Positions 23,629-29,858 of a stretch of DNA of 33,236 bases are shown here, piece after piece (position 1 is the first letter of the stretch; every line of letters starts with the position of its first letter). The notes under the pieces are model-generated. The model was not told the DNA's origin and did no database searches. It worked only from the letters and a program-made list of their open reading frames with translations. This DNA is from Streptomyces kronopolitis (GTDB lineage Bacteria > Actinomycetota > Actinomycetes > Streptomycetales > Streptomycetaceae). The translations under genes and the position numbers were made by a program. Where the stretch lies: assembly GCF_014646275.1 (NCBI RefSeq), contig NZ_BMND01000051.1, positions 1-33,236 of the forward strand, given 5' to 3'.

Positions 23629-24684
23629 TCAGAACAACCCCTCCTGCCCACCGTCCTCCCGCTCCCCCGCCCCCTTCGCCGCGGCCCGCCCCTTGGCCAC
23701 CACCGGCACCGTCGTCACCCGGCCCCCGGCCGCCCCCAGCACCCACCCCGACAACACCCGCGCATCCATCACCGCAATCAACCCACCGGCCGCACCGGAC
23801 CTTCCGCCCCCGTCAGCCCCACCAGCCCTACCGGACCTTCTGGCCCCATCAGCCCCACCAACCCCCTCCCTCTCAAGCCCCTCAAGCTCCCCCGCCCCGC
23901 ACTCCCCCGCCAGCCGCAGATACACATCCGACCCCACCCCGGCCAGCACCTCCCCCACCACTTCCGCCCCTGCCGTCATCCCGCCCAACTCCGCCACCTC
24001 ACCCGGGATCCGGTCCAGCCCGAACAGCTCCGAATGGTCCGTGCACGCGAACTCCACCGGCTCCAGCGTCTCCGGCCAGAGCGCCGGCTCCCGCGCCCTG
24101 CCGTGCAGTTGGGCCAGCTCGGCCACCCGGTCCGCCACCGGTGGCAGTGCCCCGCGCGCCGCCCGCTTCGCCGCCTTCGGGAACCGGTCGGGCACCCCCA
24201 GCGCGCTCCCCAGCACCGCCTCCGCCCGCCGCGCCGCCATCAGCGGCCCCCGCCCCAGCCAGGCGTACGCCACCGCGCCCTGCTCCACCAGCCGGGCCGC
24301 TCCCCGTTCGGCAGCCGTGATCCCCACCTTCAGCAGGCCCGGCCCGAAGTACGCGAGATAGACGCCGTACGGACGCGGGTCGTCGGCCATGGTGTCCGCC
24401 GCCACCGAACGCGACCGGTCCAGCTGGGCGCAGCGCGCGCACTGGTCCCTGGCGCTCGCGCCGTCGAGCACCGCGCGATACGGGCACACGATCCAACGGC
24501 CGGCCCGCCACACGCCCAGACAGCGCCGCTCCCCCACCGCCGCGAACGCCAGCGTCTTGCCCGCGGGGAGCAGGCTCGTCCGCGTCTCCGCGCGCTCGGC
24601 GCAGTACCAGCCGAGCCGCTGACCGAACCGCCCCGCCGGCTCCGGCCCGCCGCCCGACCAGCGCGGTCCCGTACATCGCCACAC
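23629..24684 (-). CDS. DUF2797 family protein, leaderless
   Basis: A 351-residue cytoplasmic protein matching the DUF2797 pattern of Streptomyces. It opens WRCTG-RW, has a Cys set at 67, 82 and 85 (CPYR then CARC) that could bind zinc, and then DDPRPYGVYLAYFGPGLLKV and GITAAERGAARLVEQGA. The YGVYL and KVGIT spacing recalls a GIY-YIG nuclease core, an idea I hold weakly. The C-terminal third includes a Gly/Ala/Asp repeat from a 36-bp tandem duplication. GTG 24684 lies about 7 bases after a perfect PafBC-type -10, so the mRNA is probably leaderless and DNA-damage inducible. A nuclease-like role in DNA repair would fit but is inference. Confidence 0.85.
   Translation of the reverse strand: MWRCTGPRWSGGGPEPAGRFGQRLGWYCAERAETRTSLLPAGKTLAFAAVGERRCLGVWRAGRWIVCPYRAVLDGASARDQCARCAQLDRSRSVAADTMADDPRPYGVYLAYFGPGLLKVGITAAERGAARLVEQGAVAYAWLGRGPLMAARRAEAVLGSALGVPDRFPKAAKRAARGALPPVADRVAELAQLHGRAREPALWPETLEPVEFACTDHSELFGLDRIPGEVAELGGMTAGAEVVGEVLAGVGSDVYLRLAGECGAGELEGLEREGVGGADGARRSGRAGGADGGGRSGAAGGLIAVMDARVLSGWVLGAAGGRVTTVPVVAKGRAAAKGAGEREDGGQEGLF
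23794..23865. repeat. 36-bp tandem duplication inside DUF2797 gene
   Basis: Two 36-base units (23794-23829 and 23830-23865), both starting ACCGGACCTTC, differ at only a few positions. They encode 12-residue repeats with the pattern GGADG-RRSG / GGADG-GRSG. The reading frame is kept, so this is an in-frame length polymorphism in a linker. Confidence 0.8.
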
Positions 24685-24690
24685 CTCGCC

Positions 24691-24713
24691 AGCGTACGAC
24701 CACCCACTGACAA
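24691..24713 (-). promoter_or_regulatory. PafBC-type DNA-damage promoter for DUF2797 gene
   Basis: Read leftward: TTGTCAGTG (24713-24705), 8 bases, TACGCT (24696-24691). This is a full match to the RecA-independent damage-inducible promoter of actinobacteria (TTGTCRGTG-N8-TAnnnT), recognised by the WYL-domain activator PafBC. The GTG start lies at the expected transcription start. Confidence 0.65.
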
Positions 24714-24746
24714 CCCCGCCGCGCTCACCCCCCGCTCACACCGCGC

Positions 24747-25790
24747 TCATTCGTCGCCTGCGCCCGGCCCGCCCTCGCTCCCCGGCCCCCGGAAGGTGCT
24801 CCGATAGGCCCGCGGCGAGACCCCCACCGCCGCCTGCAGATGCTGCCGCAGCGAGGCCGCCGTGCCGAAGCCGGACTCGGCCGCGATCCGGTCCACGGCC
24901 AGCTCGGTCTCCTCCAGCAACTGCCGTGCCCGCTCGACGCGTTGCCGGGTCAGCCACTGGAGCGGCGAGATCCCGACCTCCTCCCGGAAGCGCCGGGTGA
25001 AGGTCCGTACGCTCATCGACTCCCGCGCCGCCAGTTCCCGCAGGCTCAGCGGCCGGTCCAGGTGCTCCAGCGCCCAGGCCCGCGCCGCACCCGTGGAGGA
25101 CAGCTGCGGCTCCGGCACCGGCCGCCGGATGTACTGCGCCTGGCCGCCCTCCCGGTGCGGCGGCACGACCGTCCGCCGCGCCACGTCGTTGGCCACCGCC
25201 GCCCCGTGATCGCACCGGACCATGTGCAGGCACAGATCGGTCCCGGAGGCGACCCCGGCCGCCGTCAGCACCTCGCCGGAGTCCGTGTACAGCACGTCGG
25301 CGTCCAGCTCGACGGAGGGGAACAGCCGGCGGAAGTCGTCCACCGACCGCCAGTGCGTGGTCGCCCGCCGCCCGTCCAGCAGCCCGGCCGCGGCCAGCAC
25401 GAACGCCCCCGTGCAGATCGACGCGACCCGCGTCCCGGGCCGGATCCGGCCCAGCGCACCGGCCAGCTCCGCACTCAGCCGCCCGGCCCCGCATCCCTCG
25501 CTCCCGTCGTAGTCCGCCCCGGACGCCGGGACGACCACGGTGTCGGCCGTCGCCAGCGCCTCCGGCCCATGGGCGACCCGGACCGTGAAATCCGTGTCCG
25601 TCAGCACCTCCCCGGGCCGCAGCGCGCACGTCACCAGCTCGTAGAGCGGCTCCCCGTCCGCCGACCGGGCCTCCCCGAAGATCCGGTGGACGATCCCCAC
25701 CTCCATGGGCAGCATCCCGTCCCGCACCAGCACCACCACCCGGTGCCGCCGCCCACCGCTCTCCCGCACACCGTCCGCACCCTCACCCAT
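24747..25790 (-). CDS. GlxA family AraC-type regulator
   Basis: A 347-residue regulator with two domains. Residues about 17-180 form a DJ-1/PfpI (class I glutamine amidotransferase-like) domain: HRVVVLVRDGMLPMEVGIVH, then the nucleophile-elbow region ASICTGAFVLAAAGLLDGRRATTHW. Residues about 235-330 form an AraC DNA-binding domain with two helix-turn-helices: SLRELAARESMSVRTFTRRF, GISPLQWLTRQRVERARQLL, and SGFGTAASLRQHL. ATG 25790 is chosen for AGGA seven bases upstream; ATG 25817 would add nine residues. It is divergent from the NAD(P)H oxidoreductase gene, a likely target. Confidence 0.9.
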   Translation of the reverse strand: MGEGADGVRESGGRRHRVVVLVRDGMLPMEVGIVHRIFGEARSADGEPLYELVTCALRPGEVLTDTDFTVRVAHGPEALATADTVVVPASGADYDGSEGCGAGRLSAELAGALGRIRPGTRVASICTGAFVLAAAGLLDGRRATTHWRSVDDFRRLFPSVELDADVLYTDSGEVLTAAGVASGTDLCLHMVRCDHGAAVANDVARRTVVPPHREGGQAQYIRRPVPEPQLSSTGAARAWALEHLDRPLSLRELAARESMSVRTFTRRFREEVGISPLQWLTRQRVERARQLLEETELAVDRIAAESGFGTAASLRQHLQAAVGVSPRAYRSTFRGPGSEGGPGAGDE

Positions 25791-25861
25791 GGCCCGATCC
25801 TGACACACAATGGCCATCGGGCCACTCGTTCGCCTCCCCGCACCCCCGGAGAGTGGAGGAC

Positions 25862-26650
25862 ATGAAGGTCCTCTGGCTGTTCGCCCACCCCGACCGGCGC
25901 TCACTGAGCGGCTCCCTCATGACCGAGGGCCTGCGCACCCTCGACGCGCACGGCCACCGGCACCGCATCTCCGACCTGTACGCCATGAAGTGGAACCCGG
26001 TGGTCGACGCCGCCGACTACGCCCACGACCCGGCCGACCGCCTCCTGGTCGGCGAGGCCTCCGAACGCGCCTACCACCGCGGCCACTTGTCCCCCGACAT
26101 CCGCGCCGAGCAGGAAAAACTCACCTGGGCCGACACCGTGATCGTCCAGTTCCCCCTCTGGTGGTACGGCATGCCCGCCCTCCTCAAGGGCTGGTTCGAC
26201 CGCGTCTTCGTCAAGGGCTTCGCCTTCGGCCTCACCGACCCTGCCACCGGCCGCCCCCGCCGCTACGGCGACGGCAAACTCACCGGCAAGCGCGCCATGG
26301 TCATCACCACCGCCGGCGCCCGCGCCGCCACCCTCGGCCCCCGCGGCGTCAACGGAGACCTCAACGACCTCCTCTTCCCCCTCCAGCACGGCACCCTCTG
26401 GTACACCGGGATCTCCGTCGTCCCGCCCCTCCTCATCCCCAGCGCGGACCGCACCACCCCCACCACCTACACCACCGCCGCCACCCGCCTGCGCGACCGC
26501 CTCCTCACCCTCCCCACCACGCCCCCACTCCCCTTCCGCCACCAGAACGGCCCCGACTACGACGCCGACCTCCTCCTCCACCCCACCCCGAACCAGCCCG
26601 AAGGCCCGGCCGCCCACTACACAGCCCCGCCCCCACCGGCCCACCCCTGA
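25862..26650 (+). CDS. NAD(P)H:quinone oxidoreductase, flavodoxin_2 family
   Basis: A 262-residue flavoprotein of the NQO1/KefF/MdaB type. VLWLFAHPDRRSLSGSL is the FMN/FAD-binding start, ADTVIVQFPLWWYGMPALLKGWFDRVFVKGFAFG is the core signature, and AMVITTAGA and LWYTGI are the later conserved strands. The C-terminal 45 residues are a Pro/His-rich extension beyond the usual domain. GGAGAG at 25848-25853 serves ATG 25862; GTG 25853 is a weaker option. It should reduce quinones by two electrons with NAD(P)H. The divergent GlxA-type regulator shares its 71-base upstream region. Confidence 0.9.
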   Translation: MKVLWLFAHPDRRSLSGSLMTEGLRTLDAHGHRHRISDLYAMKWNPVVDAADYAHDPADRLLVGEASERAYHRGHLSPDIRAEQEKLTWADTVIVQFPLWWYGMPALLKGWFDRVFVKGFAFGLTDPATGRPRRYGDGKLTGKRAMVITTAGARAATLGPRGVNGDLNDLLFPLQHGTLWYTGISVVPPLLIPSADRTTPTTYTTAATRLRDRLLTLPTTPPLPFRHQNGPDYDADLLLHPTPNQPEGPAAHYTAPPPPAHP

Positions 26651-26664
26651 ACCACACGCACAAA

Positions 26665-26706
26665 AGCCGCAGGCCCAGTGGAAATGAATCCACTGGGCCT
26701 GCGGCT
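26665..26706 (-). terminator. Terminator of the tRNA-fMet gene
   Basis: An 18-bp perfect stem (26665-26682 with 26689-26706) closes a 6-base loop. Read leftward it ends in a TTTT run (26665-26662), which makes it a classic intrinsic terminator for the tRNA just upstream on the minus strand. It may also stop the convergent oxidoreductase transcript. Confidence 0.88.
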
Positions 26707-26711
26707 ATCAG

Positions 26712-26785
26712 TAGCGGGGACAGGATTTGAACCTGCGACCTCTGGGTTATGAGCCCAGCGAGCTACCGAGCTGCTCCACCCCGCG
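26712..26785 (-). tRNA. Initiator tRNA-fMet (CAT)
   Basis: On the minus strand, 74 bases fold as a tRNA with anticodon CAT in the loop CTCATAA. It starts CGCGGGG and ends CCCCGCT plus discriminator A, so the first pair is a C1-T72 mismatch. The anticodon stem carries three consecutive G-C pairs (GGG/CCC). Both are hallmarks of initiator tRNA rather than elongator tRNA-Met. The T loop is TTCAAAT. The CCA end is not encoded, as in many Streptomyces tRNAs. Confidence 0.97.
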
Positions 26786-26797
26786 TCGGTAACCCAA

Positions 26798-26827
26798 ACC
26801 CTACGCGACTCCCACCCCAACACCTAA
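26798..26827 (-). promoter_or_regulatory. Promoter of tRNA-fMet
   Basis: Read leftward: TTAGGT (26827-26822), 18 bases, TAGGGT (26803-26798). TAGGGT is a good Streptomyces housekeeping -10, and the tRNA 5' end follows 12 bases later. Confidence 0.5.
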
Positions 26828-27041
26828 TCGCTCCCCTCACCCCACCCCCAGGGCCACCCAACTCACGCACTCCACAGGCAGTATGTCCACATATACGCCA
26901 CTCTGCGCCACGGCGAGGGATACGATCACAGCGATCCACAGAGACCCAAGATCCGGAAGATCATTCCTCTGAATCCGGAGCAGAAGCCGCCCTCGGCCGC
27001 TACCGTTCCCCAGCACCAAGTGCCGACACCAGGGGGCTGGC

Positions 27042-27685
27042 ATGCGCGTACACACTGCGGCAATCTGTGCAGCCTTGCTCATCGGAGCAACAGGGTGCAG
27101 CCAAGACTCCCCCGCCCAAAGCACGGAGAAGACACCTCGTCACCCGACGATCGCCAATTACGTCGGCAGAACCAAAGGCGACGTCGACACCGCCCTGGGC
27201 CCAAAGATGACCTTGAGGGCGTACCAGGACGCAACAACGAAGGCAGATCGCAGCGGTGCCGCGTACGACTCATGGACCGTCTGCAAGCAACACGCTCACG
27301 GAACCGACCCCATCGTGTTCACAGTGGCGGCCACTCATGCGGACTGTGAACTACCAGCGGCTTCCCAGCCTCCGACGAGGCACGAGTCCTCGTCGCCCGT
27401 CGGCATCCCCACATCTGACGGGGCAGCCTCAACGACCGACAAAGACAACCGCTTTGCCCGTGCCGTGAAGATCCGCGCACCGGAACTACAGCCAGTCGAC
27501 CCCGACGATCTGGGTGTGCAGGGACACTTGTGTGCACCGAGCTGGACGCCGGCGAAAGCCCGAAAGACGTACTGCAGAGCACCCGAGCCGCCTTCCCCGG
27601 AGAGAAGGGTCTCGCGATCGTCACCGAGGCGCCTCCCGTCTACTGCCCCTCCCATAGCGGCACCGTGAAGACAGAGCTGAAGTGA
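27042..27685 (+). pseudogene. Lipoprotein with DUF732-like C-terminus, frameshifted
   Basis: From ATG 27042 (AGGGGG upstream) runs a signal peptide with lipobox ending GATGC, then a PASTA-like segment (IANYVGRTKGDVDTAL, later YDSWTVCKQ) and a polar linker. Around 27520-27530 natural protein sequence leaves this frame and continues one frame over: LVCTELDAGESPKDVLQ, then AIVTEAPPVYCPSHS, ending at TGA 27683-27685. LVC-x-LDAG-S plus YCP is the DUF732 signature of small secreted actinobacterial proteins. The original frame instead runs on in Arg/Ser/Pro noise to 27668. One missing base, or a sequencing error, explains this; no slippery heptamer for programmed shifting is visible. Function of the intact protein is unknown. 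Confidence 0.65.
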
Positions 27686-27822
27686 CTGCAAGCGGCCTGA
27701 AGCCCGAGGACGATCAGGCGGCCATACAACGTGACGCTCCGGGACACCTCTGAACGGCGTCGGCCGCCCCGCCCCGCCATGCCACTGATACCGCATCAAT
27801 GGGAAAGCCCTGTGAGCATCCC

Positions 27823-27837
27823 CTGCCTCGCAGGCAG
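27823..27837. repeat. Short perfect inverted repeat upstream of small gene
   Basis: CTGCCT-CGC-AGGCAG lies in the otherwise empty 27686-27880 stretch, about 45 bases before a PafBC-type promoter. It may be a regulator site. Confidence 0.35.
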
Positions 27838-27881
27838 TCCATCAACCGGCTCATGGGCGCCCTGCGCCTTCCTGGGCGTCG

Positions 27882-27904
27882 TTGTCAGTGGTGGGCTCTA
27901 CCGT
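27882..27904 (+). promoter_or_regulatory. PafBC-type DNA-damage promoter for small membrane protein
   Basis: TTGTCAGTG (27882-27890), 8 bases, TACCGT (27899-27904) is a full match to the actinobacterial RecA-independent, PafBC-dependent promoter (TTGTCRGTG-N8-TAnnnT). The predicted start near 27911 leaves a leader of about 40 bases before the ribosome site of the gene at 27952. Confidence 0.65.
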
Positions 27905-27951
27905 GGTGGCACGGCAATTGGCAGGTCAGGGAAAGCTGAGGGGGAGACGGC

Positions 27952-28116
27952 ATGCCCGAGTGGGCTCTCGCGATACTCGTGCCGGTCGGTCTGCTGGCTG
28001 TGGGCCTGGGGCTGTTCTGGGTATGGGCGCGCCTGGGAACGAAGGAGCCGTTGAAACACGACAACCAGATGCCGGAGACGCATTTTCGACAGGGTGGTGG
28101 CCTCGGCGGCGGCTGA
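27952..28116 (+). CDS. Small membrane protein (54 aa) behind a DNA-damage promoter
   Basis: ATG 27952 follows GGGGGAG at good spacing. The 54-residue product has one transmembrane helix at the N-terminus (WALAILVPVGLLAVGLGLFW), then a short polar tail ending FRQGGGLGGG. The same frame continues past the TGA with natural-looking sequence (around SAHRDLAQPPYGGSNTATIG) to a TAG at 28213-28215 that overlaps the next gene's ribosome site, so the gene may once have been 87 codons long. No family is recognised. By analogy with damage-induced membrane peptides that halt division (such as SidA, DivS), a checkpoint role is possible; this is inference from promoter and shape only. Confidence 0.7.
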   Translation: MPEWALAILVPVGLLAVGLGLFWVWARLGTKEPLKHDNQMPETHFRQGGGLGGG

Positions 28117-28225
28117 CCGGCGACGTCCGCTCACCGAGATCTGGCACAGCCCCCGTACGGCGGAAGCAACACGGCCACGATCGGCGCACCCGCACAAGCG
28201 CTGATCCAGCCGTAGGAGCACGCAC

Positions 28226-28447
28226 ATGGATGATCACGGCGACGACTTCGGTAGGTGACTGGAAGAGCAGCACCCCGAGGCTGTGCAGCGGACCGAAGAA
28301 GAGTGGGAGCAGATCGCCCGGTATGCGCGCCGCGCGGCGAACAAGATCGGCCCCGCTCTACCGCTCTGCCTTCCGGGTGAGCCAGGTGAACATGGCCCAC
28401 GCGGGACGGGCCTGCGGTGTGTGCACAGAGCTCCGACCGGGCCATGA
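28226..28447 (+). pseudogene. Small gene broken by an in-frame TGA
   Basis: ATG 28226 has a good AGGAG at 28214-28218, but a TGA at 28256-28258 stops it after ten codons (MDDHGDDFGR). Beyond the TGA the same frame reads like real protein: LEEQHPEAVQRTEEEWEQIA then RYARRAANKIGPAL, ending at TGA 28445-28447. A CGA to TGA change would explain the break. The intact 73-codon product would be a charged helical cytoplasmic protein without a known family. It follows the small membrane protein gene and was probably in its operon. Confidence 0.5.
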
Positions 28448-28475
28448 CGCTGCAACCGGTCGGGGCTCTTCTTTC
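28428..28475 (+). terminator. Intrinsic terminator of the small-gene operon
   Basis: GAGCTCCGACCGG (28428-28440) pairs with CCGGTCGGGGCTC (28456-28468) through 12 Watson-Crick pairs and one T-G pair, followed directly by TTCTTTC. It closes over the end of the broken gene and ends the rightward transcript. Confidence 0.55.
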
Positions 28476-28593
28476 AGAGCCGCGGCGCCTCCACCCGGGG
28501 GGGGACGACAGTGACGGCACCGGGAAGGATCCTGATCCACTCCCGTTCGGCGGGCCCGGACGTTGCCGTCAGCCACGCCGTCACGCACATACA

Positions 28594-28629
28594 CCAAGGG
28601 CCCCGTCGATTCCTCAACGGGGCCCTTGG
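28594..28629 (-). terminator. Terminator inherited from a tRNA-Arg gene
   Basis: A perfect 13-bp stem (CCAAGGGCCCCGT with ACGGGGCCCTTGG, loop of 10) begins eight bases beyond the 3' end of the tRNA-Arg fragment, as the fMet terminator does for its tRNA. This marks the left side as original chromosome downstream of the tRNA. Confidence 0.75.
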
Positions 28630-28636
28630 CCTGCTG

Positions 28637-28678
28637 TGCGCTCGGCAGGATTCGAACCTGCAACCTTCTGATCCGTAG
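28637..28678 (-). other. Displaced 3' half of tRNA-Arg: attachment site of an integrative element
   Basis: Read leftward from 28678, the sequence is the anticodon loop CTACGGA (anticodon ACG, Arg), the 3' anticodon stem TCAGA, variable AGGTT, T-arm GCAGG-TTCGAAT-CCTGC, acceptor CGAGCGC and discriminator A at 28637. The required 5' partners (TCTGA for the anticodon stem, GCGCTCG for the acceptor) are absent to its right, so identity starts in the anticodon loop. That is where tyrosine integrases of actinomycete elements cross over. The fragment is therefore the att junction; the intact tRNA-Arg should lie at the element's other end, outside the window to the right. Confidence 0.82.
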
Positions 28679-28773
28679 GCGGGTGCTGCGGCCATATCAA
28701 CCATCAGAGGCATGCCCGCGTAGAGCATCCGCTCCAGCGATCAGGGCAGGTGCGTTCAGCGTTGTGTGCCCAC

Positions 28774-28796
28774 GTTGATGTCAACCACTGATGTCA
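28774..28796. repeat. Possible integrase/excisionase arm sites
   Basis: TGATGTCA is repeated at a 13-base interval, and the first copy lies in the palindrome GTTGA-TG-TCAAC (28774-28785). It is about 100 bases inside the att junction, where arm-type sites of tyrosine integrases or Xis usually lie. Confidence 0.35.
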
Positions 28797-29009
28797 GCTG
28801 CTACCCAGGGCGTCGCACTTGATCCAGGCGAAGCCTGACTCAAGGGCGTGCCGGTCAGCCCAACTTCCCCCTCCAGCACTCTCGGCTGCCCAGGGGCTAT
28901 CGCGACCAGATCCATGGCGCCCCCGATCCGAACCCGGTAGCGTGCCCGCCATGAATAGATCGCATGTTCGGTTCTTCTGTGGACATCAAACTCGGCTGAG
29001 GGTTTATTT

Positions 29010-29040
29010 TTGAGCACAGGATGCTGCATTGCGGTACAGT
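29010..29040 (+). promoter_or_regulatory. Promoter giving a leaderless message
   Basis: TTGAGC (29010-29015), 19 bases, TACAGT (29035-29040). Transcription would start about 8 bases later, at or next to ATG 29049, which has no ribosome site. A leaderless mRNA is the simplest reading. Confidence 0.5.
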
Positions 29041-29048
29041 CTGGCGTC

Positions 29049-29840
29049 ATGAGCGAAGAGCAGGATGCGCTGGACTGCCTGAGGGAAGCAGGAGTTCTGG
29101 CGGGCATCGGGTGGGCGGCCAAGTCTGCGTACGCGCGGACGATGCAGGACTACGACCCCGAGGCGGGTCACGGCCCGGGGTGGGTCGGCTACACGGCACA
29201 CGACTTCCTGAAGGACAGGCAAGACCGCGTCTTCTCGTGCGGTCGGTACACCGTGAGTTCGCCGACTGAGGCATCGGCCGGCATGGATGTGGTCGCACAG
29301 GGCCTCCTGCCTGGCGAATACGACGCCATGCCGCGCATCGAACCCGGCCTGGTCACGCGCTTCAACCTAAACTCCTCGCCCGGCTGGCGCTTCGCCAACT
29401 GGCGCTGGCTACAGACGTCGTTCACCTTCGGCCACGTTGACGAAATCCCGTGGCCGCAGAAGAGCCCGACGAAGCAGCGGGTTGCTGCCCAGCCCGACCC
29501 CGACCCGCAGCCAACACTGTTCGACGCCGACCCCGATTTCGCAGAATTTGTGTCGGATCTGGTCGAAGCAGAAGAAGACGCCGAGAACCTCGTCACACTG
29601 GTTCTTGCTCACGCCGTGCAAAAGGAAATCAACGTGCGAGAGCTCTTCTTGGGACGCTCTCGTTTGAACCCGGGGGGCGGCATGGCGTGGTACTGGAAGC
29701 ATGATCTACTTGACTACATCCCGGAGATCGTTGATCGAAAGCCGCAGCCAATCGTTCCCGCCCCCCGCCAAGGGTCTGACGCTGTGGCTGACGCCACCGT
29801 CCGCCTTCGTCGACAGAAACGCGAAGGCGACAGCAAATAA
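29049..29840 (+). CDS. Unknown protein paired with Xre-ImmA/IrrE (toxin or effector candidate)
   Basis: A 263-residue soluble protein, not recognised. It opens with a helical EEQDALDCLREAGVLAGIGW, then an aromatic region (YDPEAGHGPGWVGYTAHDFL and RDRVFSCGRYTV-like strands). The middle is Trp-rich (WRFANWRWLQTSFTFGHVDE), then comes a linker with TLFDADPDF, an acidic helix and a basic C-terminus. There is no signal peptide or membrane helix. ATG 29049 lies just after a promoter and lacks a ribosome site. Its stop overlaps an ATG and the Xre-ImmA gene starts 18 bases on, so the two form a compact operon. GC content is well below the flanks. A two-gene unknown plus Xre/COG2856 layout is known from toxin-antitoxin and phage-defence modules (for example RosmerTA, from memory). 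Confidence 0.85.
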   Translation: MSEEQDALDCLREAGVLAGIGWAAKSAYARTMQDYDPEAGHGPGWVGYTAHDFLKDRQDRVFSCGRYTVSSPTEASAGMDVVAQGLLPGEYDAMPRIEPGLVTRFNLNSSPGWRFANWRWLQTSFTFGHVDEIPWPQKSPTKQRVAAQPDPDPQPTLFDADPDFAEFVSDLVEAEEDAENLVTLVLAHAVQKEINVRELFLGRSRLNPGGGMAWYWKHDLLDYIPEIVDRKPQPIVPAPRQGSDAVADATVRLRRQKREGDSK

Positions 29841-29858
29841 TGAAACGAGCGGACGTTC

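Larger units (their letters stand above)
28679..29048. other. Gene-free attachment-site flank
   Basis: About 370 bases with no convincing gene. The first 60 bases right of the tRNA half read leftward like the end of a protein (MLYAGMPLMVDMAAAPAY) but the frame closes at once. Repeats TGATGTCA occur at 28776-28783 and 28789-28796. The right end is AT-rich and carries the promoter of the next gene. This would be the arm region of the attachment site. Confidence 0.5.

Noticed and set aside
26665..26785. tRNA-fMet as the integration site of the right-hand element
   Set aside because: Its 3' end faces the conserved left side and is followed by its own intact terminator; no duplicated 3' segment is seen to the right. 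The half tRNA-Arg at 28637 is the better junction.
28114..28258. Selenocysteine or programmed readthrough at the two TGA codons
   Set aside because: No SECIS-like hairpin directly after either TGA and no redox protein context; decay by CGA to TGA is simpler. Kept as a finding only for the pattern.
28474..28728. Minus-strand frame through the tRNA-Arg fragment
   Set aside because: Its translation of the tRNA part (GSEGCRFESCRAH) is a common artefact of tRNA sequence; the upstream frame closes immediately.
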